Positions 51,268-60,428 of a stretch of DNA of 64,000 nt are shown one piece after another (within the stretch, counting starts at the first letter, position 1; each line of letters opens with the position of its first letter). The position numbers were made by a program, and so were the translations under genes. The stretch comes from UMGS1975 sp959600905. GTDB lineage: Bacteria; Bacillota; Clostridia; Christensenellales; QAND01. The notes beneath the pieces were generated by a model. It had not been told where the DNA came from, made no database searches, and saw only the letters and a program-made list of their open reading frames with translations. Where the stretch lies: NCBI GenBank assembly GCA_959600905.1, contig CAUGNO010000002.1, positions 62,001 to 126,000 of the forward strand, written 5' to 3'.

Positions 51268-51882
51268 ATGAGCAAAAAAATCATCACCATTTCCAGGCAG
51301 TATGGCAGCGGCGGGCGTTTGATCGCGCAGCGGCTTTCGGAAAAGCTGGGCGTTCCGTTTTACGACCGCGCGCTCATCGAGATGGCTGCCAAGGAAAGCG
51401 GCTATGAGGCCGAGCTGTTTGAAAATCTCGGCGAACAGCACAACAGCAATTGGTTCTATAACCTTTCCCTGTTTGGCAACAGCACCGCCATGCAGGATCT
51501 GCCCTTGAACGATAAGATCTTTTTGGCGCAGGCCAGCGTCATCCGCAAGGTTGCAGACGAGGGCAGCTGCGTGATCGTCGGGCGCTGCGCCGATTATGTG
51601 CTGCGCGATCGAAAAGACTGTGTCAACGTCTTTATCCATTCCGATTTGGCCAGCCGCATCAAGCGCGCCACCGAGCAATACGGACTTTCCCCCGTCAAAG
51701 CGGGAGACGAGATCAATAAAATCGATAAGCAGCGCGCCACCTATTACCGCTACTATTCGGAGAAAAAATGGGGCCGCGCGGAAAACTATGACCTATCCGT
51801 ATACAGCGACAGCATCGGCCTAGAGGCTTGCACCGACCTTATTCTCTCGTTTGTGGATATGAAGCTGAGCCATCGCGACTAA
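51268..51882 (+). CDS. Cytidylate-kinase-like family protein
   Basis: The 204-residue protein begins KKIITISRQYGSGGRLIAQRLSEKLG, a P-loop variant (GSGG, without the usual GKS/T), then PFYDRALIEMAAKESG, CVIVGRCADYVLRD and VNVFIHSDLASRIKRA. This is the AAA_26/cytidylate-kinase-like family of Clostridia, related to CMP kinase but of unproven substrate. ATG 51268 is preferred over ATG 51244 because GAGGGA lies about 10 nt upstream. It has its own consensus promoter and terminator. Confidence 0.85.
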   Translation: MSKKIITISRQYGSGGRLIAQRLSEKLGVPFYDRALIEMAAKESGYEAELFENLGEQHNSNWFYNLSLFGNSTAMQDLPLNDKIFLAQASVIRKVADEGSCVIVGRCADYVLRDRKDCVNVFIHSDLASRIKRATEQYGLSPVKAGDEINKIDKQRATYYRYYSEKKWGRAENYDLSVYSDSIGLEACTDLILSFVDMKLSHRD

Positions 51883-51899
51883 CCAACGGCAGTCTTTCT

Positions 51900-51929
51900 C
51901 AAAAAGGAGCGGTCAACCGCTCCTTTTTG
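51900..51929 (+). terminator. Terminator after the cytidylate-kinase-like gene
   Basis: AAAAAGGAGCGG pairs with CCGCTCCTTTTT around a 4-nt loop. Confidence 0.88.
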
Positions 51930-52007
51930 TATGCCTGCCCATTGCGCCGCCCACCGATGCGGCGCTATACTAAACCGTAAAACTTCTGCTGGAAAGGGCG
52001 CTTTTGT

Positions 52008-53552
52008 ATGAGATCTCGTCAACCGCTTCGGGCGCTTTTGGCGCAAAAATACCGTTACCGGCTTGTTCTTCAGGCCATCGCCGTCGGCGCTGTGGCCGGG
52101 CTTGTCTCCGTGGCCTACCGCTTTGCGCTGTCCTACGGGGAATCGATCTGCCGGCTCTTTTTCGGCTGGGCACAGAGCCCCTGGCAGGTGATTGTTTTGT
52201 TTGCCGGCCTGCTGGGGCTGGGCTTTGTTGTCGGCTGCATGACGAAAAAAGAACCCATGATCAAGGGCAGCGGCATCCCGCAGGTCGAAGGCCAGCTGTT
52301 GGGGTATTTTGATTTCAGCTGGTGGAAAGTGCTCGTGCAAAAATTCCTTGGCGGCTGCCTATCCATCCTGGGCGGCCTGTCCCTGGGGCGCGAAGGCCCC
52401 TCTATCCTCCTCGGGGCCTGCTGCGGCAAAGGCGCCGCGCAGCTCCAGGGCCGCAACCGTACGGAGGAGAAATACCTCATCACCTGCGGCGCCTGCGCCG
52501 GCCTGGCCGCCGCTTTCAACGCGCCGCTGGCCGGCGTATTGTTTGCCTTGGAGGAGGTGCACCGCAACTTTAACCCCAAGGTGCTGCTCAGCGCCATGGC
52601 GGCCGCCATTACCGCCGATGTGGTGTCCAAGCTGTTTTTCGGCATGGGCAGCACCTTTGCCGCCGCGCCCGTACAGCTTTTGCCCCTTTCTTACTACCTG
52701 CTTCTCGTCGCCTTTGGCGCGGCGCTAGGCCTATTCGGCGCTTTTTACAACAAAACGCTGCTCTTCAGCCAGCGCCTCTATGCAAAGCTGCCCCTTTCGC
52801 AGCCTGTAAAAATGATGATCCCGTTCGCCTTTGCCGGCCTGTTCGGGCTGTTTTTGCCGCAGGTGCTGGGCGGCGGCCACAGCATGATCGAATCGCTTCT
52901 GCACGGCGAATACGCGCTGGGGCTCATCGTCATTTTGCTCGTCGGCAAATTCATCTTTTCCATGATCAGCTACGGCAGCGGCGCGCCGGGCGGCATCTTT
53001 TTCCCGCTGCTGGTGCTGGGCTCGCTCTCCGGCGCGCTGTTTGGGCAGCTGGCCATCCATCTCAGCGTTGTGCCAAGCGCCTACGCCGTCAATTTCATGC
53101 TGCTGGGCATGGCGGGGATGTTTACCGCCATCGTGCGCGCCCCGCTTACCGGCATCATCCTTATCGTGGAAATGTCCGGCTCTTTGACCCAGCTGCTCAG
53201 CCTGTCGCTGGTTTCCATCTGTGCGTATCTTGTTGCCGACCTCTGCCGCAGCAAGCCGGTATACGAATCATTGCTGGAAAACCTCCATCCCAGCGGGCAG
53301 AGCGCCGCGCAGCCCGGCGAGCGCATTTTCCTGGATCTGCCCGTGCACTACGGCAGCTTTGTCAGCCAAAAATGCATTGCCCAGGTGCATTGGCCCAAGG
53401 ACTGCCTGATCACCAATGTAGAGCGTGGGCGCGAGACCCTGATTCCCCACGGCGATCTCGTGCTTTTGCCTGGCGATACCCTCACCTTTCTCTGCAAAAG
53501 CGAAGACGAGGCACATCTTCGGGAGCAGCTTGCGCCTGTTTTAGAGCAATAG
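52008..53552 (+). CDS. ClC family chloride channel/antiporter with C-terminal TrkA-C-like domain
   Basis: The 514-residue protein has the ClC selectivity motifs: GSGIPQVE, SLGREGPSI with the gating Glu, and SYGSGAPGGIFFPLLVLG. After the membrane part (to about residue 425), a domain with ERIFLDLPVHYGSFVSQKCIAQVHWPKD and LVLLPGDTLTFLCKSEDE resembles TrkA-C ligand-binding domains. It probably exchanges Cl- (or F-) for H+. The ribosome site before ATG 52008 is weak (AAGGGCG). It is monocistronic and convergent with the sirtuin gene. Confidence 0.92.
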   Translation: MRSRQPLRALLAQKYRYRLVLQAIAVGAVAGLVSVAYRFALSYGESICRLFFGWAQSPWQVIVLFAGLLGLGFVVGCMTKKEPMIKGSGIPQVEGQLLGYFDFSWWKVLVQKFLGGCLSILGGLSLGREGPSILLGACCGKGAAQLQGRNRTEEKYLITCGACAGLAAAFNAPLAGVLFALEEVHRNFNPKVLLSAMAAAITADVVSKLFFGMGSTFAAAPVQLLPLSYYLLLVAFGAALGLFGAFYNKTLLFSQRLYAKLPLSQPVKMMIPFAFAGLFGLFLPQVLGGGHSMIESLLHGEYALGLIVILLVGKFIFSMISYGSGAPGGIFFPLLVLGSLSGALFGQLAIHLSVVPSAYAVNFMLLGMAGMFTAIVRAPLTGIILIVEMSGSLTQLLSLSLVSICAYLVADLCRSKPVYESLLENLHPSGQSAAQPGERIFLDLPVHYGSFVSQKCIAQVHWPKDCLITNVERGRETLIPHGDLVLLPGDTLTFLCKSEDEAHLREQLAPVLEQ

Positions 53553-53559
53553 CTCCATC

Positions 53560-53586
53560 AAAAAAGCGCCCTTTCGGGCGCTTTTT
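53560..53586. terminator. Bidirectional terminator between the ClC and sirtuin genes
   Basis: AAAAAAGCGCCC pairs with GGGCGCTTTTT around TTTC. Confidence 0.88.
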
Positions 53587-54304
53587 ATGCGTCGATTTGC
53601 CCCAGCACCCAGCCGATCTTCTCCTGGATCAACAGGTTTGCCTTTCTGTCATACGGCGTTGCGTCACGGTTGATCAGCACCAGCCGATCCCCCTTGTAAT
53701 AGTCGATCAGCCCTGCCGCCGGATATACCGCCAGCGACGTGCCGCCCACGATCAGCACCTCGGCCTGTTCTATCAGCCGCACGGCCTCTTCGATGTCCGC
53801 GCCGTTGAGCGATTCCTCGTACAGCACAACGTCCGGCTTGATAACGCCGCCGCACGTACAGCGCGGCACGCCCTGGCTTTGGGCCATCTCCTCCGCCGTA
53901 TACGCTTTGCCGCATTGCATACAATGGTTGCGCAGCACAGAACCGTGCAACTCCACCACATGGCGGCTGCCCGCCTTTTGGTGCAGCCCGTCGATGTTCT
54001 GCGTGATCACGCCTTTTAGCCTGCCTTCGCGCTCCCATTTTGCCAGCTGCAAGTGCGCCTGGTTCGGCTGCGCCTCCAAATACAGCATCTTCTCCCGGTA
54101 AAAACGGAAAAACTCCTCCGGCTTCTGCAAGAAAAACCGATGGCTTAAAATGGTCTCAGGCGGATATTGGTAGGATAGATGATACAACCCGTCCTGGCTT
54201 CGGAAATCCGGGATATTGCTTTCCGTCGATACCCCGGCCCCGCCGAAAAATACGATGTTCTTAGAATCCCTGATCCAGGATTGCAGCGTTTGGATCTCTT
54301 GCAT
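53585..54304 (-). CDS. NAD-dependent protein deacylase (sirtuin, Sir2/CobB)
   Basis: The 239-residue protein has the sirtuin motifs: FFGGAGVSTESNIPDFRSQDGLY, ITQNIDGLHQKAGSRHVVELHGS with the catalytic His, a zinc site CMQCGK to CTCGG, and PDVVLYEESL and VGGTSLAVYPAAGL. It removes acyl groups from lysines using NAD+. The true start is ATG 54304, 7 nt after GGAGG; the open frame upstream has no ribosome site. Confidence 0.95.
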   Translation of the reverse strand: MQEIQTLQSWIRDSKNIVFFGGAGVSTESNIPDFRSQDGLYHLSYQYPPETILSHRFFLQKPEEFFRFYREKMLYLEAQPNQAHLQLAKWEREGRLKGVITQNIDGLHQKAGSRHVVELHGSVLRNHCMQCGKAYTAEEMAQSQGVPRCTCGGVIKPDVVLYEESLNGADIEEAVRLIEQAEVLIVGGTSLAVYPAAGLIDYYKGDRLVLINRDATPYDRKANLLIQEKIGWVLGQIDA

Positions 54305-54353
54305 GCGACCGCCTCCTGTTTTTAGTATACCGCCGATCCGCCGCAAACAAAAG

Positions 54354-54379
54354 AAAAAAGGACGCCTTCGTCCTTTTTT
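54354..54379 (-). terminator. Terminator of the aromatic amino-acid operon
   Basis: AAAAAAGGACG pairs with CGTCCTTTTTT around CCTT, with T runs on the minus strand just after tyrA. Confidence 0.85.
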
Positions 54380-55217
54380 ATTTCTCCAGAAGCTCGCGCC
54401 GGCGGGTAGACGCTTGAAACATCCGACACAGCGCGCCCGCGTCGTCCGCTTGGATGGCGTCTTTGATCTCGTCCAGCTGTGCCTCAAAACGGCCGATAGC
54501 CGCCAGCAGGTTTTCCTTGTTGCCCAAAAACAGCTCGCTCCACAGCGTCTCGTTGATGTTTGCTATGCGCGTTAGGTCCCGGTAGCTGTCTCCGATAAAG
54601 CTGCCGGTGTCCCGCCCCTCCTCGTCGCTATTGATCAGCGCGACTGCCATGGCGTGCGGCAGCTGGGAGGTATAGCCGATCATCTCATCGTGCAGCTCTG
54701 GCGTGATGCGGCGCACCCGTCCGAATCCCATCTGCTTTACCAATGACTCTACCAAAGCCAGGCTGCTCTCTTTGTTGCGCTCTGTCGGGGTAATCAGGTA
54801 GTTGGCGCCCTTGAATACCTCTGCGCTGGCAAAATCAATGCCCTTTTTCTCGCGCCCCGCCATGGGGTGCCCAAACACAAAATCCACGCCCTCCGGCAGC
54901 GCCTCTGTGATCTCACGGATAAACGGGCGCTTGATGCCGGTGGTATCCGTCACAATGCACCCTTTTTTGAACAGCGCCTGGTTTTGCTCCACAAACGCGC
55001 GGATCAGCGTGGGATAGATCGCCAGGATGATGAGATCTGCCTTCGGGAAAAACGCCTTTCCCTCCGTGCACCCCTTTCGGATAATCCCCATTTTCTCCGC
55101 CTTTTCCAGCGTCTCTGCGTTGGTATCTACGCCATATACGCCGCCGTATCCCGCCTGCTTTAGGGCCAGCGCAAACGAGCCGCCGATTACGCCCAGGCCC
55201 ACGATGACAATGTTCAT
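54378..55217 (-). CDS. tyrA: Prephenate dehydrogenase
   Basis: The 279-residue protein starts with the dinucleotide-binding loop IVGLGVIGGSFALALKQAG and has DLIILAIYPT, TDTTGIKRPF, GHPMAGREKKGIDFA and LHDEMIGYTSQLPHAMA, the substrate motifs of TyrA. There is no fused chorismate mutase or ACT domain, so it relies on the separate mutase at 62971-63243. It makes 4-hydroxyphenylpyruvate for tyrosine. It is the last gene of the operon and overlaps aroQ by 4 nt. Confidence 0.92.
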   Translation of the reverse strand: MNIVIVGLGVIGGSFALALKQAGYGGVYGVDTNAETLEKAEKMGIIRKGCTEGKAFFPKADLIILAIYPTLIRAFVEQNQALFKKGCIVTDTTGIKRPFIREITEALPEGVDFVFGHPMAGREKKGIDFASAEVFKGANYLITPTERNKESSLALVESLVKQMGFGRVRRITPELHDEMIGYTSQLPHAMAVALINSDEEGRDTGSFIGDSYRDLTRIANINETLWSELFLGNKENLLAAIGRFEAQLDEIKDAIQADDAGALCRMFQASTRRRELLEK

Positions 55218-55660
55218 GCTTTGTTCCCTTCCCGGTACGCCTCCAGCGCCTCCATCGCCATCACATAGCCAAACGCACCAAAGCCGCAGAGCTGCCCGAT
55301 ACAGGCCGGCGCCGTCACCGACACATGGCGGAACGCCTCCCTTTGGTGCACGTTGGACAGGTGCACCTCCACCGTCGGGATCTCGTTGCCCTTGATGGCG
55401 TCATGCAGGGCATAGCTGTAATGCGTATAGGCCCCCGGGTTGATGATGATGCCTTCCACATGCTCCTGATAAGCCTGCTGCAAAAAATCAATGAGCGTCC
55501 CTTCGCTGTTGCTTTGCAGCACAGAAACGGTATGCCCCCTTTTCTGCGCCTCTTCTGTGATATACCGGCAGAGGTCCTCATACTGCATCGTGCCGTATAT
55601 GTTCTTTTCCCGGATGCCCAAAAAGTTTAGGTTGGGCCCGTTGATCACCCTAAGTTTCAT
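55214..55660 (-). CDS. aroQ: 3-dehydroquinate dehydratase, type II
   Basis: The 148-residue protein matches type II dehydroquinases: VINGPNLNFLGIREKNIYG with the catalytic Tyr region, LQSNSEGTLIDFLQQA, IINPGAYTHYSYALHDAI and VEVHLSNVHQREAFRHVS with the active-site His and Arg. It converts dehydroquinate to dehydroshikimate. Four-nt overlaps link it to the aroE-aroK gene upstream and tyrA downstream. Confidence 0.95.
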   Translation of the reverse strand: MKLRVINGPNLNFLGIREKNIYGTMQYEDLCRYITEEAQKRGHTVSVLQSNSEGTLIDFLQQAYQEHVEGIIINPGAYTHYSYALHDAIKGNEIPTVEVHLSNVHQREAFRHVSVTAPACIGQLCGFGAFGYVMAMEALEAYREGNKA

Positions 55661-56982
55661 AGCAGCGCTTCCCTTCTTTTGATCCTATCCATCAGCCGTT
55701 GCAGCGTCTGTTTGGCCGCTCCTTCATTGGAAACGATCTCATCCGCCGCATTTTCATACAGCTCCGCCCGCTCGCGGTACAGCTGATACAGCCGCTCTTT
55801 GCCCTGCTTTAGCAGCGGGCGCGTCGAAAGGCGGATGTCTCCCGCGATGCGCTCCACCGGCCGGTCCAGATAATACACCACGCCGCTCTGCTTTAGCAGC
55901 TCCATATTCTGTTCCCGCAGCACCGCGCCGCCGCCGCAGGCGATCACGGCATGCTGCTTTTGCGCCAGATGGCGGCAGGCCTCCGTCTCCCAGTCGCGGA
56001 AGACCTGCTCCCCCTCCTCAAACAGGGCGGGGATGCTCTTGCCTGCCAGCGATACCACCGTATCATCCATATCGTAAAACTCATAGTTCAGCTGCTTGGC
56101 AATGCGCCGCCCCATGGTGGTCTTGCCGCTGCCCGGCATCCCGATCAAAACGATATTGCTCTTCTGCGGGCCGCTGAGCCGCTCATCCAAAGCCTCGTAA
56201 ATGCGTCGGATCAGCGTATCCCCCAGCACGCGCTGCTGCCAGATCTCCTCCGAGCGCACCGCCTGCGCCACCAGCATATACAGCCCGTCGCATACCGTCT
56301 TGCCGCACAGCTGCCCCAGCCGCAGAAATTCCGTCTGCCGCGGGTTATAGATCAGGTCTACCAGCGCCTCAAAGTGTTCCACCACTGTCCTGTCCACCGG
56401 CGAAACGCCCGTATTGGGATACATCCCTACCGGCGTGCAGTTGATAAGAATGTCCCCCTCTAGCGACGGCAGCGCCGCATAGTCCATCCATTCGATGCCA
56501 GGGTGCTCAAACCCGGGTTTTTTCTGTGCCCGGCGGCTGACAAGGCACAGCCTTTTCACGCCGTGATCCAGCAAATACGCCACCACCGCCTTGGCCGCGC
56601 CGCCCGTGCCCAGCACGGCTGCGGTTTTGCCCTCTGTCTCTATCCCGTGGATGGACAGCATCTTGCCGAACCCATCGTAATCGGTGTTATCTCCATACAG
56701 CACGCCGTCTCTTAAGGTAATGGTGTTGACCGCGCCGATCTTTTCCGCCGCCGGAGACAGCACATCCAGCTGGCGCAGCACCGTCTGCTTGTAAGGGATG
56801 GTGACGTTGGCGCCCTTATAACCCTCATACCACAGCTTTTGCACAATGTGCCCTTTGAACCGCGCCGGGATCTCCATCAGCGTATAGCCAGCCTCCAGGT
56901 CCAGTTCGCCGAAAACCGCCTCATGGATACAGGGCGAAAGGCTGTGCGACAGCTTTTCGCCGATCAATGCGTATTTTTTCAT
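55657..56982 (-). CDS. Bifunctional shikimate dehydrogenase-shikimate kinase fusion (AroE-AroK)
   Basis: The 441-residue protein is AroE followed by AroK. AroE (1 to about 268) has GEKLSHSLSPCIHEAVF, VTIPYKQTVL with catalytic Lys65, NTDYDGF with Asp101 and the NADP loop VLGTGGAA at 123-130. AroK (about 275 to 441) has Walker A GMPGSGKT at 281-288, YDMDD for shikimate and Mg, FRDWE and the CGGGAV loop. Fusion of steps 4 and 5 of the pathway is uncommon. ATG 56982 overlaps aroC as ATGA. Confidence 0.93.
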   Translation of the reverse strand: MKKYALIGEKLSHSLSPCIHEAVFGELDLEAGYTLMEIPARFKGHIVQKLWYEGYKGANVTIPYKQTVLRQLDVLSPAAEKIGAVNTITLRDGVLYGDNTDYDGFGKMLSIHGIETEGKTAAVLGTGGAAKAVVAYLLDHGVKRLCLVSRRAQKKPGFEHPGIEWMDYAALPSLEGDILINCTPVGMYPNTGVSPVDRTVVEHFEALVDLIYNPRQTEFLRLGQLCGKTVCDGLYMLVAQAVRSEEIWQQRVLGDTLIRRIYEALDERLSGPQKSNIVLIGMPGSGKTTMGRRIAKQLNYEFYDMDDTVVSLAGKSIPALFEEGEQVFRDWETEACRHLAQKQHAVIACGGGAVLREQNMELLKQSGVVYYLDRPVERIAGDIRLSTRPLLKQGKERLYQLYRERAELYENAADEIVSNEGAAKQTLQRLMDRIKRREALL

Positions 56983-58085
56983 CGCCCGTTCCAGCCCTTT
57001 CTCTGGCAATGTCCCAGCAGCAGGTCTGCCAGGCCCAACGCCATCACGCTTTCCAGCACCGGCACGGCGCGCTGTACAATGCAGGGGTCATGCCGCCCCT
57101 TTACCACCAGTGTTTCCTCGGTTTTCCGCTTTAGCGAAACGGTGTGCTGCTCTTTGGCAATGGAGGCCGTCGGCTTGATGACGGCACGGCACACCACCGG
57201 CATGCCGTTTGTCAGCCCGCCCAGCACGCCGCCGTTGCGGTTGGTCGTGGTCTCCACCCGTCCGTCTTTCCAGATGTACGGGTCGTTGCATTCGGAGCCA
57301 TACCGCGCCGCCATGGCAAAGCCCAGGCCAAATTCCACGCCCTTGACGGCGGGCACCGAAAAGAATAGATGCGCCAGCGTGGATTCCACCGAATCGAAAA
57401 ACGGCTCCCCTACGCCGGCTGGCAGCCCGATGGCCGCGCATTCCACAATGCCGCCCACAGAATCGCATGCGGCTTTCGCCTTGGCCACCGCAAGCTGCAT
57501 AGCCTCCGCTTTCCTCTCATCGATCAGCGGCAGCGTCTGAGCTTTCCAAGCTTCAAACTGCGCTTTTGTCAGGTGCTGCGCTGTCATCTCTGCATCCGTC
57601 ACATCGTGGATGCGCTGGATATGCGCCCCCACATAAACGCCCTTTTGCGCCAGCATCTGCTTGCAGACAGCGCCGCAAAATACCAGCGGCGCCGTGATGC
57701 GCCCGGAAAAATGCCCGCCGCCTCTGTAATCGTTGTATCCTCCATAGCGCACAGCGCCCGGATAATCTGCATGGCCGGGACGCACCGTGTCGTTGAGGTC
57801 TGCATAATCCCCGCTGCGCGTGTTTGTGTTCTCGATCACCGCGCAAAGCGGCGTACCCGTCGTATAGCCGTTGAATACCCCGCTGAGGATCTTGGGCGCA
57901 TCCGCCTCTTTCCTCGTGGTAGACATCGCGTTTTGCCCCGGCGCGCGCCGCTTCAGCTCGCGCGCCACCTCGTCCCAGTCCACCGCCAGCCCGCTGGGCA
58001 GGCCGTCTATGACAATGCCGATGCCTGCGCCGTGCGATTCTCCAAAGATGGATACGCGAAGATTTTGGCCCCATTGCCCGCTCAT
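56979..58085 (-). CDS. aroC: Chorismate synthase
   Basis: The 368-residue protein has the three chorismate synthase signatures: GESHGAGIGIVIDGLPSG, GRITAPLVFCGAVCKQML preceded by RYGGYNDYRGGGHFSGR, and NGGVLGGLTNGMPV. It is FMN-dependent and converts EPSP to chorismate. ATG 58085 overlaps the aroA stop by 4 nt, and its stop overlaps the aroE-aroK start by 4 nt. Confidence 0.96.
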   Translation of the reverse strand: MSGQWGQNLRVSIFGESHGAGIGIVIDGLPSGLAVDWDEVARELKRRAPGQNAMSTTRKEADAPKILSGVFNGYTTGTPLCAVIENTNTRSGDYADLNDTVRPGHADYPGAVRYGGYNDYRGGGHFSGRITAPLVFCGAVCKQMLAQKGVYVGAHIQRIHDVTDAEMTAQHLTKAQFEAWKAQTLPLIDERKAEAMQLAVAKAKAACDSVGGIVECAAIGLPAGVGEPFFDSVESTLAHLFFSVPAVKGVEFGLGFAMAARYGSECNDPYIWKDGRVETTTNRNGGVLGGLTNGMPVVCRAVIKPTASIAKEQHTVSLKRKTEETLVVKGRHDPCIVQRAVPVLESVMALGLADLLLGHCQRKGWNGR

Positions 58086-59353
58086 TGGCAGTTCCCTCCC
58101 AGCATGCTATAGTCCTCAAAAAAATTCGGGTAGGATTTGGATACGCATTCCCAGTCTTCAATGACCACCGGGCCTTCCGCCCTTGTAGCGGCAATGGCCA
58201 GCATCATGGCGATGCGGTGGTCTTTATGGCTCCAGACCGTGCCGCCGGCAAAGCGCTCTACGCCTTCGATCTCCAGGCTGTCCTCCCGCTCTTTGATGCG
58301 CGCGCCCAGCTTGGTCAGCTCTGCAAAGATGGCGTGCAGCCGGTCGCACTCCTTGATGCGCAGCCGCCCGGCATTGCGGATCGTCGTTTTGCCCTTGCAC
58401 AGCGCCGCCGCCGCCGACACCACCGGAATGATGTCCGGGCACTGCGAAGCGTCGATGTCCACTGCGCACAGCGCCTCGGCCCGGCAGCGCACCGCGCCGT
58501 CCTCCCAGCATACCTTAGCGCCCATGCGCTGTAAAATATCCAGCACCGCGCTGTCTCCCTGCAGCGAATCGCGCTTTACGTCCTCCACCTGCACCGCAGA
58601 GCCCATGGCGCCGGCGCACAGGAAAAAGGCCGCTTGGGAAAAATCCCCTTCCACCCGGTACCGGCCTGCCCTGTATTTCTGGCCGCCCGGAATGGCAAAG
58701 CGCCTATATGCCTCGTTTTTCACGCGGATGCCGAAATCCGCCAGCACCGACAGCGTCATATCCACATAGCTTTTGGACTCCATGTGGGTGGTGATGACCA
58801 GCTCGGAATCCTCCGCCATCAAAGGCAGGATAAACAGCAGCCCCGTGATGAATTGTGAGCTCACATCCCCCCGCATGGAAAATGTGCCCGCGCGCAGCTG
58901 CCCGGATACTTGAAGATCCAGCAGCGGGCCCTGCGCTTGGGTCTCAATCCCCTGCTCGTCAAATATCTTGGTGTATACATCCAGCGGCCGCTTGCCCAAA
59001 TTGCCCTGTCCCGTAAAGCGCGCACCGCGCGCCAGGCCCAGCGCCACCGGGATCAAAAACCGCAGCGTAGACCCGGATTCCTTACAATCTATCTCCGGCA
59101 GGCCACATATCGCCTGTCCCTGCCCAATGCCGTCGACAGCCAGCGTGCCGCCGCCCAGGTCCTCAATGCGCGCGCCCAAGCGCCGCATGCCCTCCATCGT
59201 CGCCAAAATATCATCGGAAAACGCAACGTTTTCCACTATGCTGCGCCCTTCCGCCAGCGCCGCGCAGATGATGGCGCGGTGCGCCATGCTCTTAGACGGC
59301 GGCACCTTCACCCGGCCGGAAAGCAGCGCCGGCTGTATTGTTTTCTGCCCCAT
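58082..59353 (-). CDS. aroA: EPSP synthase (3-phosphoshikimate 1-carboxyvinyltransferase)
   Basis: The 423-residue protein has VPPSKSMAHRAIICAALAEG, the PEP/S3P site ESGSTLRFLIPVAL (a variant of the usual NAGTxxR), GDVSSQFITGLLFILPLM and the C-terminal IKECDRLHAIFAELTKLG and DHRIAMMLAIA. It makes 5-enolpyruvylshikimate-3-phosphate. The change from the common NAG to ESG in the PEP loop is seen in class II-like or variant enzymes. It lies 4 nt after aroB. Confidence 0.93.
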   Translation of the reverse strand: MGQKTIQPALLSGRVKVPPSKSMAHRAIICAALAEGRSIVENVAFSDDILATMEGMRRLGARIEDLGGGTLAVDGIGQGQAICGLPEIDCKESGSTLRFLIPVALGLARGARFTGQGNLGKRPLDVYTKIFDEQGIETQAQGPLLDLQVSGQLRAGTFSMRGDVSSQFITGLLFILPLMAEDSELVITTHMESKSYVDMTLSVLADFGIRVKNEAYRRFAIPGGQKYRAGRYRVEGDFSQAAFFLCAGAMGSAVQVEDVKRDSLQGDSAVLDILQRMGAKVCWEDGAVRCRAEALCAVDIDASQCPDIIPVVSAAAALCKGKTTIRNAGRLRIKECDRLHAIFAELTKLGARIKEREDSLEIEGVERFAGGTVWSHKDHRIAMMLAIAATRAEGPVVIEDWECVSKSYPNFFEDYSMLGGNCQ

Positions 59354-59357
59354 GGGT

Positions 59358-60416
59358 CTACCACTCCAAAAAAGACGGATCGGTATCCACCAGAACGCCT
59401 TTGCCCAGCTGTTCCAGTGCCACGATCTTCAGCGTCTTGCCTAAATTCTTCTTATCCATTGTAATCGCGGATGCTATGCGCGTAAAGTCCGCTTTTTCAT
59501 CGCGCACCGGCAGACCGTACTGCCGGCAGAGGCTTTCGATGCGCAACGCCGTCCCCGGCTGCGTTAACCCGCGCCGCTCGGTGCGCTTTGTCATCTCCAC
59601 CATGCCGATGGCTACCGCTTCCCCGTGGGTATAGTCCTCATAGCCATGGCATTTTTCAATGGCGTGGCCGATGGTATGCCCGAAATTCAGCAGCATGCGC
59701 AGGCCCATATCGCGCTCGTCCTGCTCCACCAACCGGCGCTTGCTATCGCAGCACACCGCGATGATATACTGCATCCTGGCCTCGGCCTCCTGCCTGGAGG
59801 AAAAGCCCGCCAGCTCCTCAAAAAACGCCGCATCCTGGATGCACCCGTATTTGATGACCTCCGCCATGCCGTCGCGGAAAAAGCGGTCTGGCAGGGTCTG
59901 GAGGCTCTCCGGGTCAATGAGCACTGCCTTGGGCTGGTAAAAGGCGCCGACCAGGTTTTTCCCTTCCGGCAGGTCCACCCCTACCTTGCCGCCTACGGAG
60001 CTGTCCACCTGCGCTAAAAGCGAGGTCGGCACTTGCACAAAGGGAAGGCCCCTTAGGTAGGTCGCTGCGGCAAAGCCGCCCAGATCGCCGATCACGCCGC
60101 CGCCCAGGGTCAAAACCAGGTCCTTGCGTGTCAGTTTAGCATCCGCCATGGCCCGGTATACCCGGGCCATCGTCGCATACGCCTTTGTCTTTTCGCCGGG
60201 CGGCAGCACCAGCTTTTTAGGCTGGTACCCCGCGCTTTCCAGAGACCCCATCACCTTGGCTCCATACAGCGCATCCACATGCTCATCCGTCACCACAAAG
60301 ACGCGGCCCTCCGGGTATACGGGCTTTATGCCCTGTGCAATGTCCGCCAGCAGCCCCGGCGCAATGCGGATGTCATAGCTGTTTTGCCCCAGGTTTACAT
60401 GTAGCTTGGTTTCCAT
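59358..60416 (-). CDS. aroB: 3-dehydroquinate synthase
   Basis: The 352-residue protein has the AroB motifs FVVTDEHVDALYG, PPGEKTKAYATM, LTLGGGVIGDLGGFAAATYLRGLPFVQVPTSLLAQVDSSVGGKVGVDLPEGKNLVGAF (NAD and Zn site, summarised), and the metal His in LLNFGHTIGHAIE and YTHGEAVAIGM. It turns DAHP into dehydroquinate. A GAGGCG site precedes ATG 60416, 12 nt after aroF. Confidence 0.95.
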   Translation of the reverse strand: METKLHVNLGQNSYDIRIAPGLLADIAQGIKPVYPEGRVFVVTDEHVDALYGAKVMGSLESAGYQPKKLVLPPGEKTKAYATMARVYRAMADAKLTRKDLVLTLGGGVIGDLGGFAAATYLRGLPFVQVPTSLLAQVDSSVGGKVGVDLPEGKNLVGAFYQPKAVLIDPESLQTLPDRFFRDGMAEVIKYGCIQDAAFFEELAGFSSRQEAEARMQYIIAVCCDSKRRLVEQDERDMGLRMLLNFGHTIGHAIEKCHGYEDYTHGEAVAIGMVEMTKRTERRGLTQPGTALRIESLCRQYGLPVRDEKADFTRIASAITMDKKNLGKTLKIVALEQLGKGVLVDTDPSFLEW

Positions 60417-60428
60417 GCTGCGCCTCGC

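Noticed and set aside
54305..54487. N-terminal extension of the sirtuin
   Set aside because: The extra 61 residues are low-complexity, run through the terminator of the aro operon, and ATG 54304 has a clean GGAGG site.
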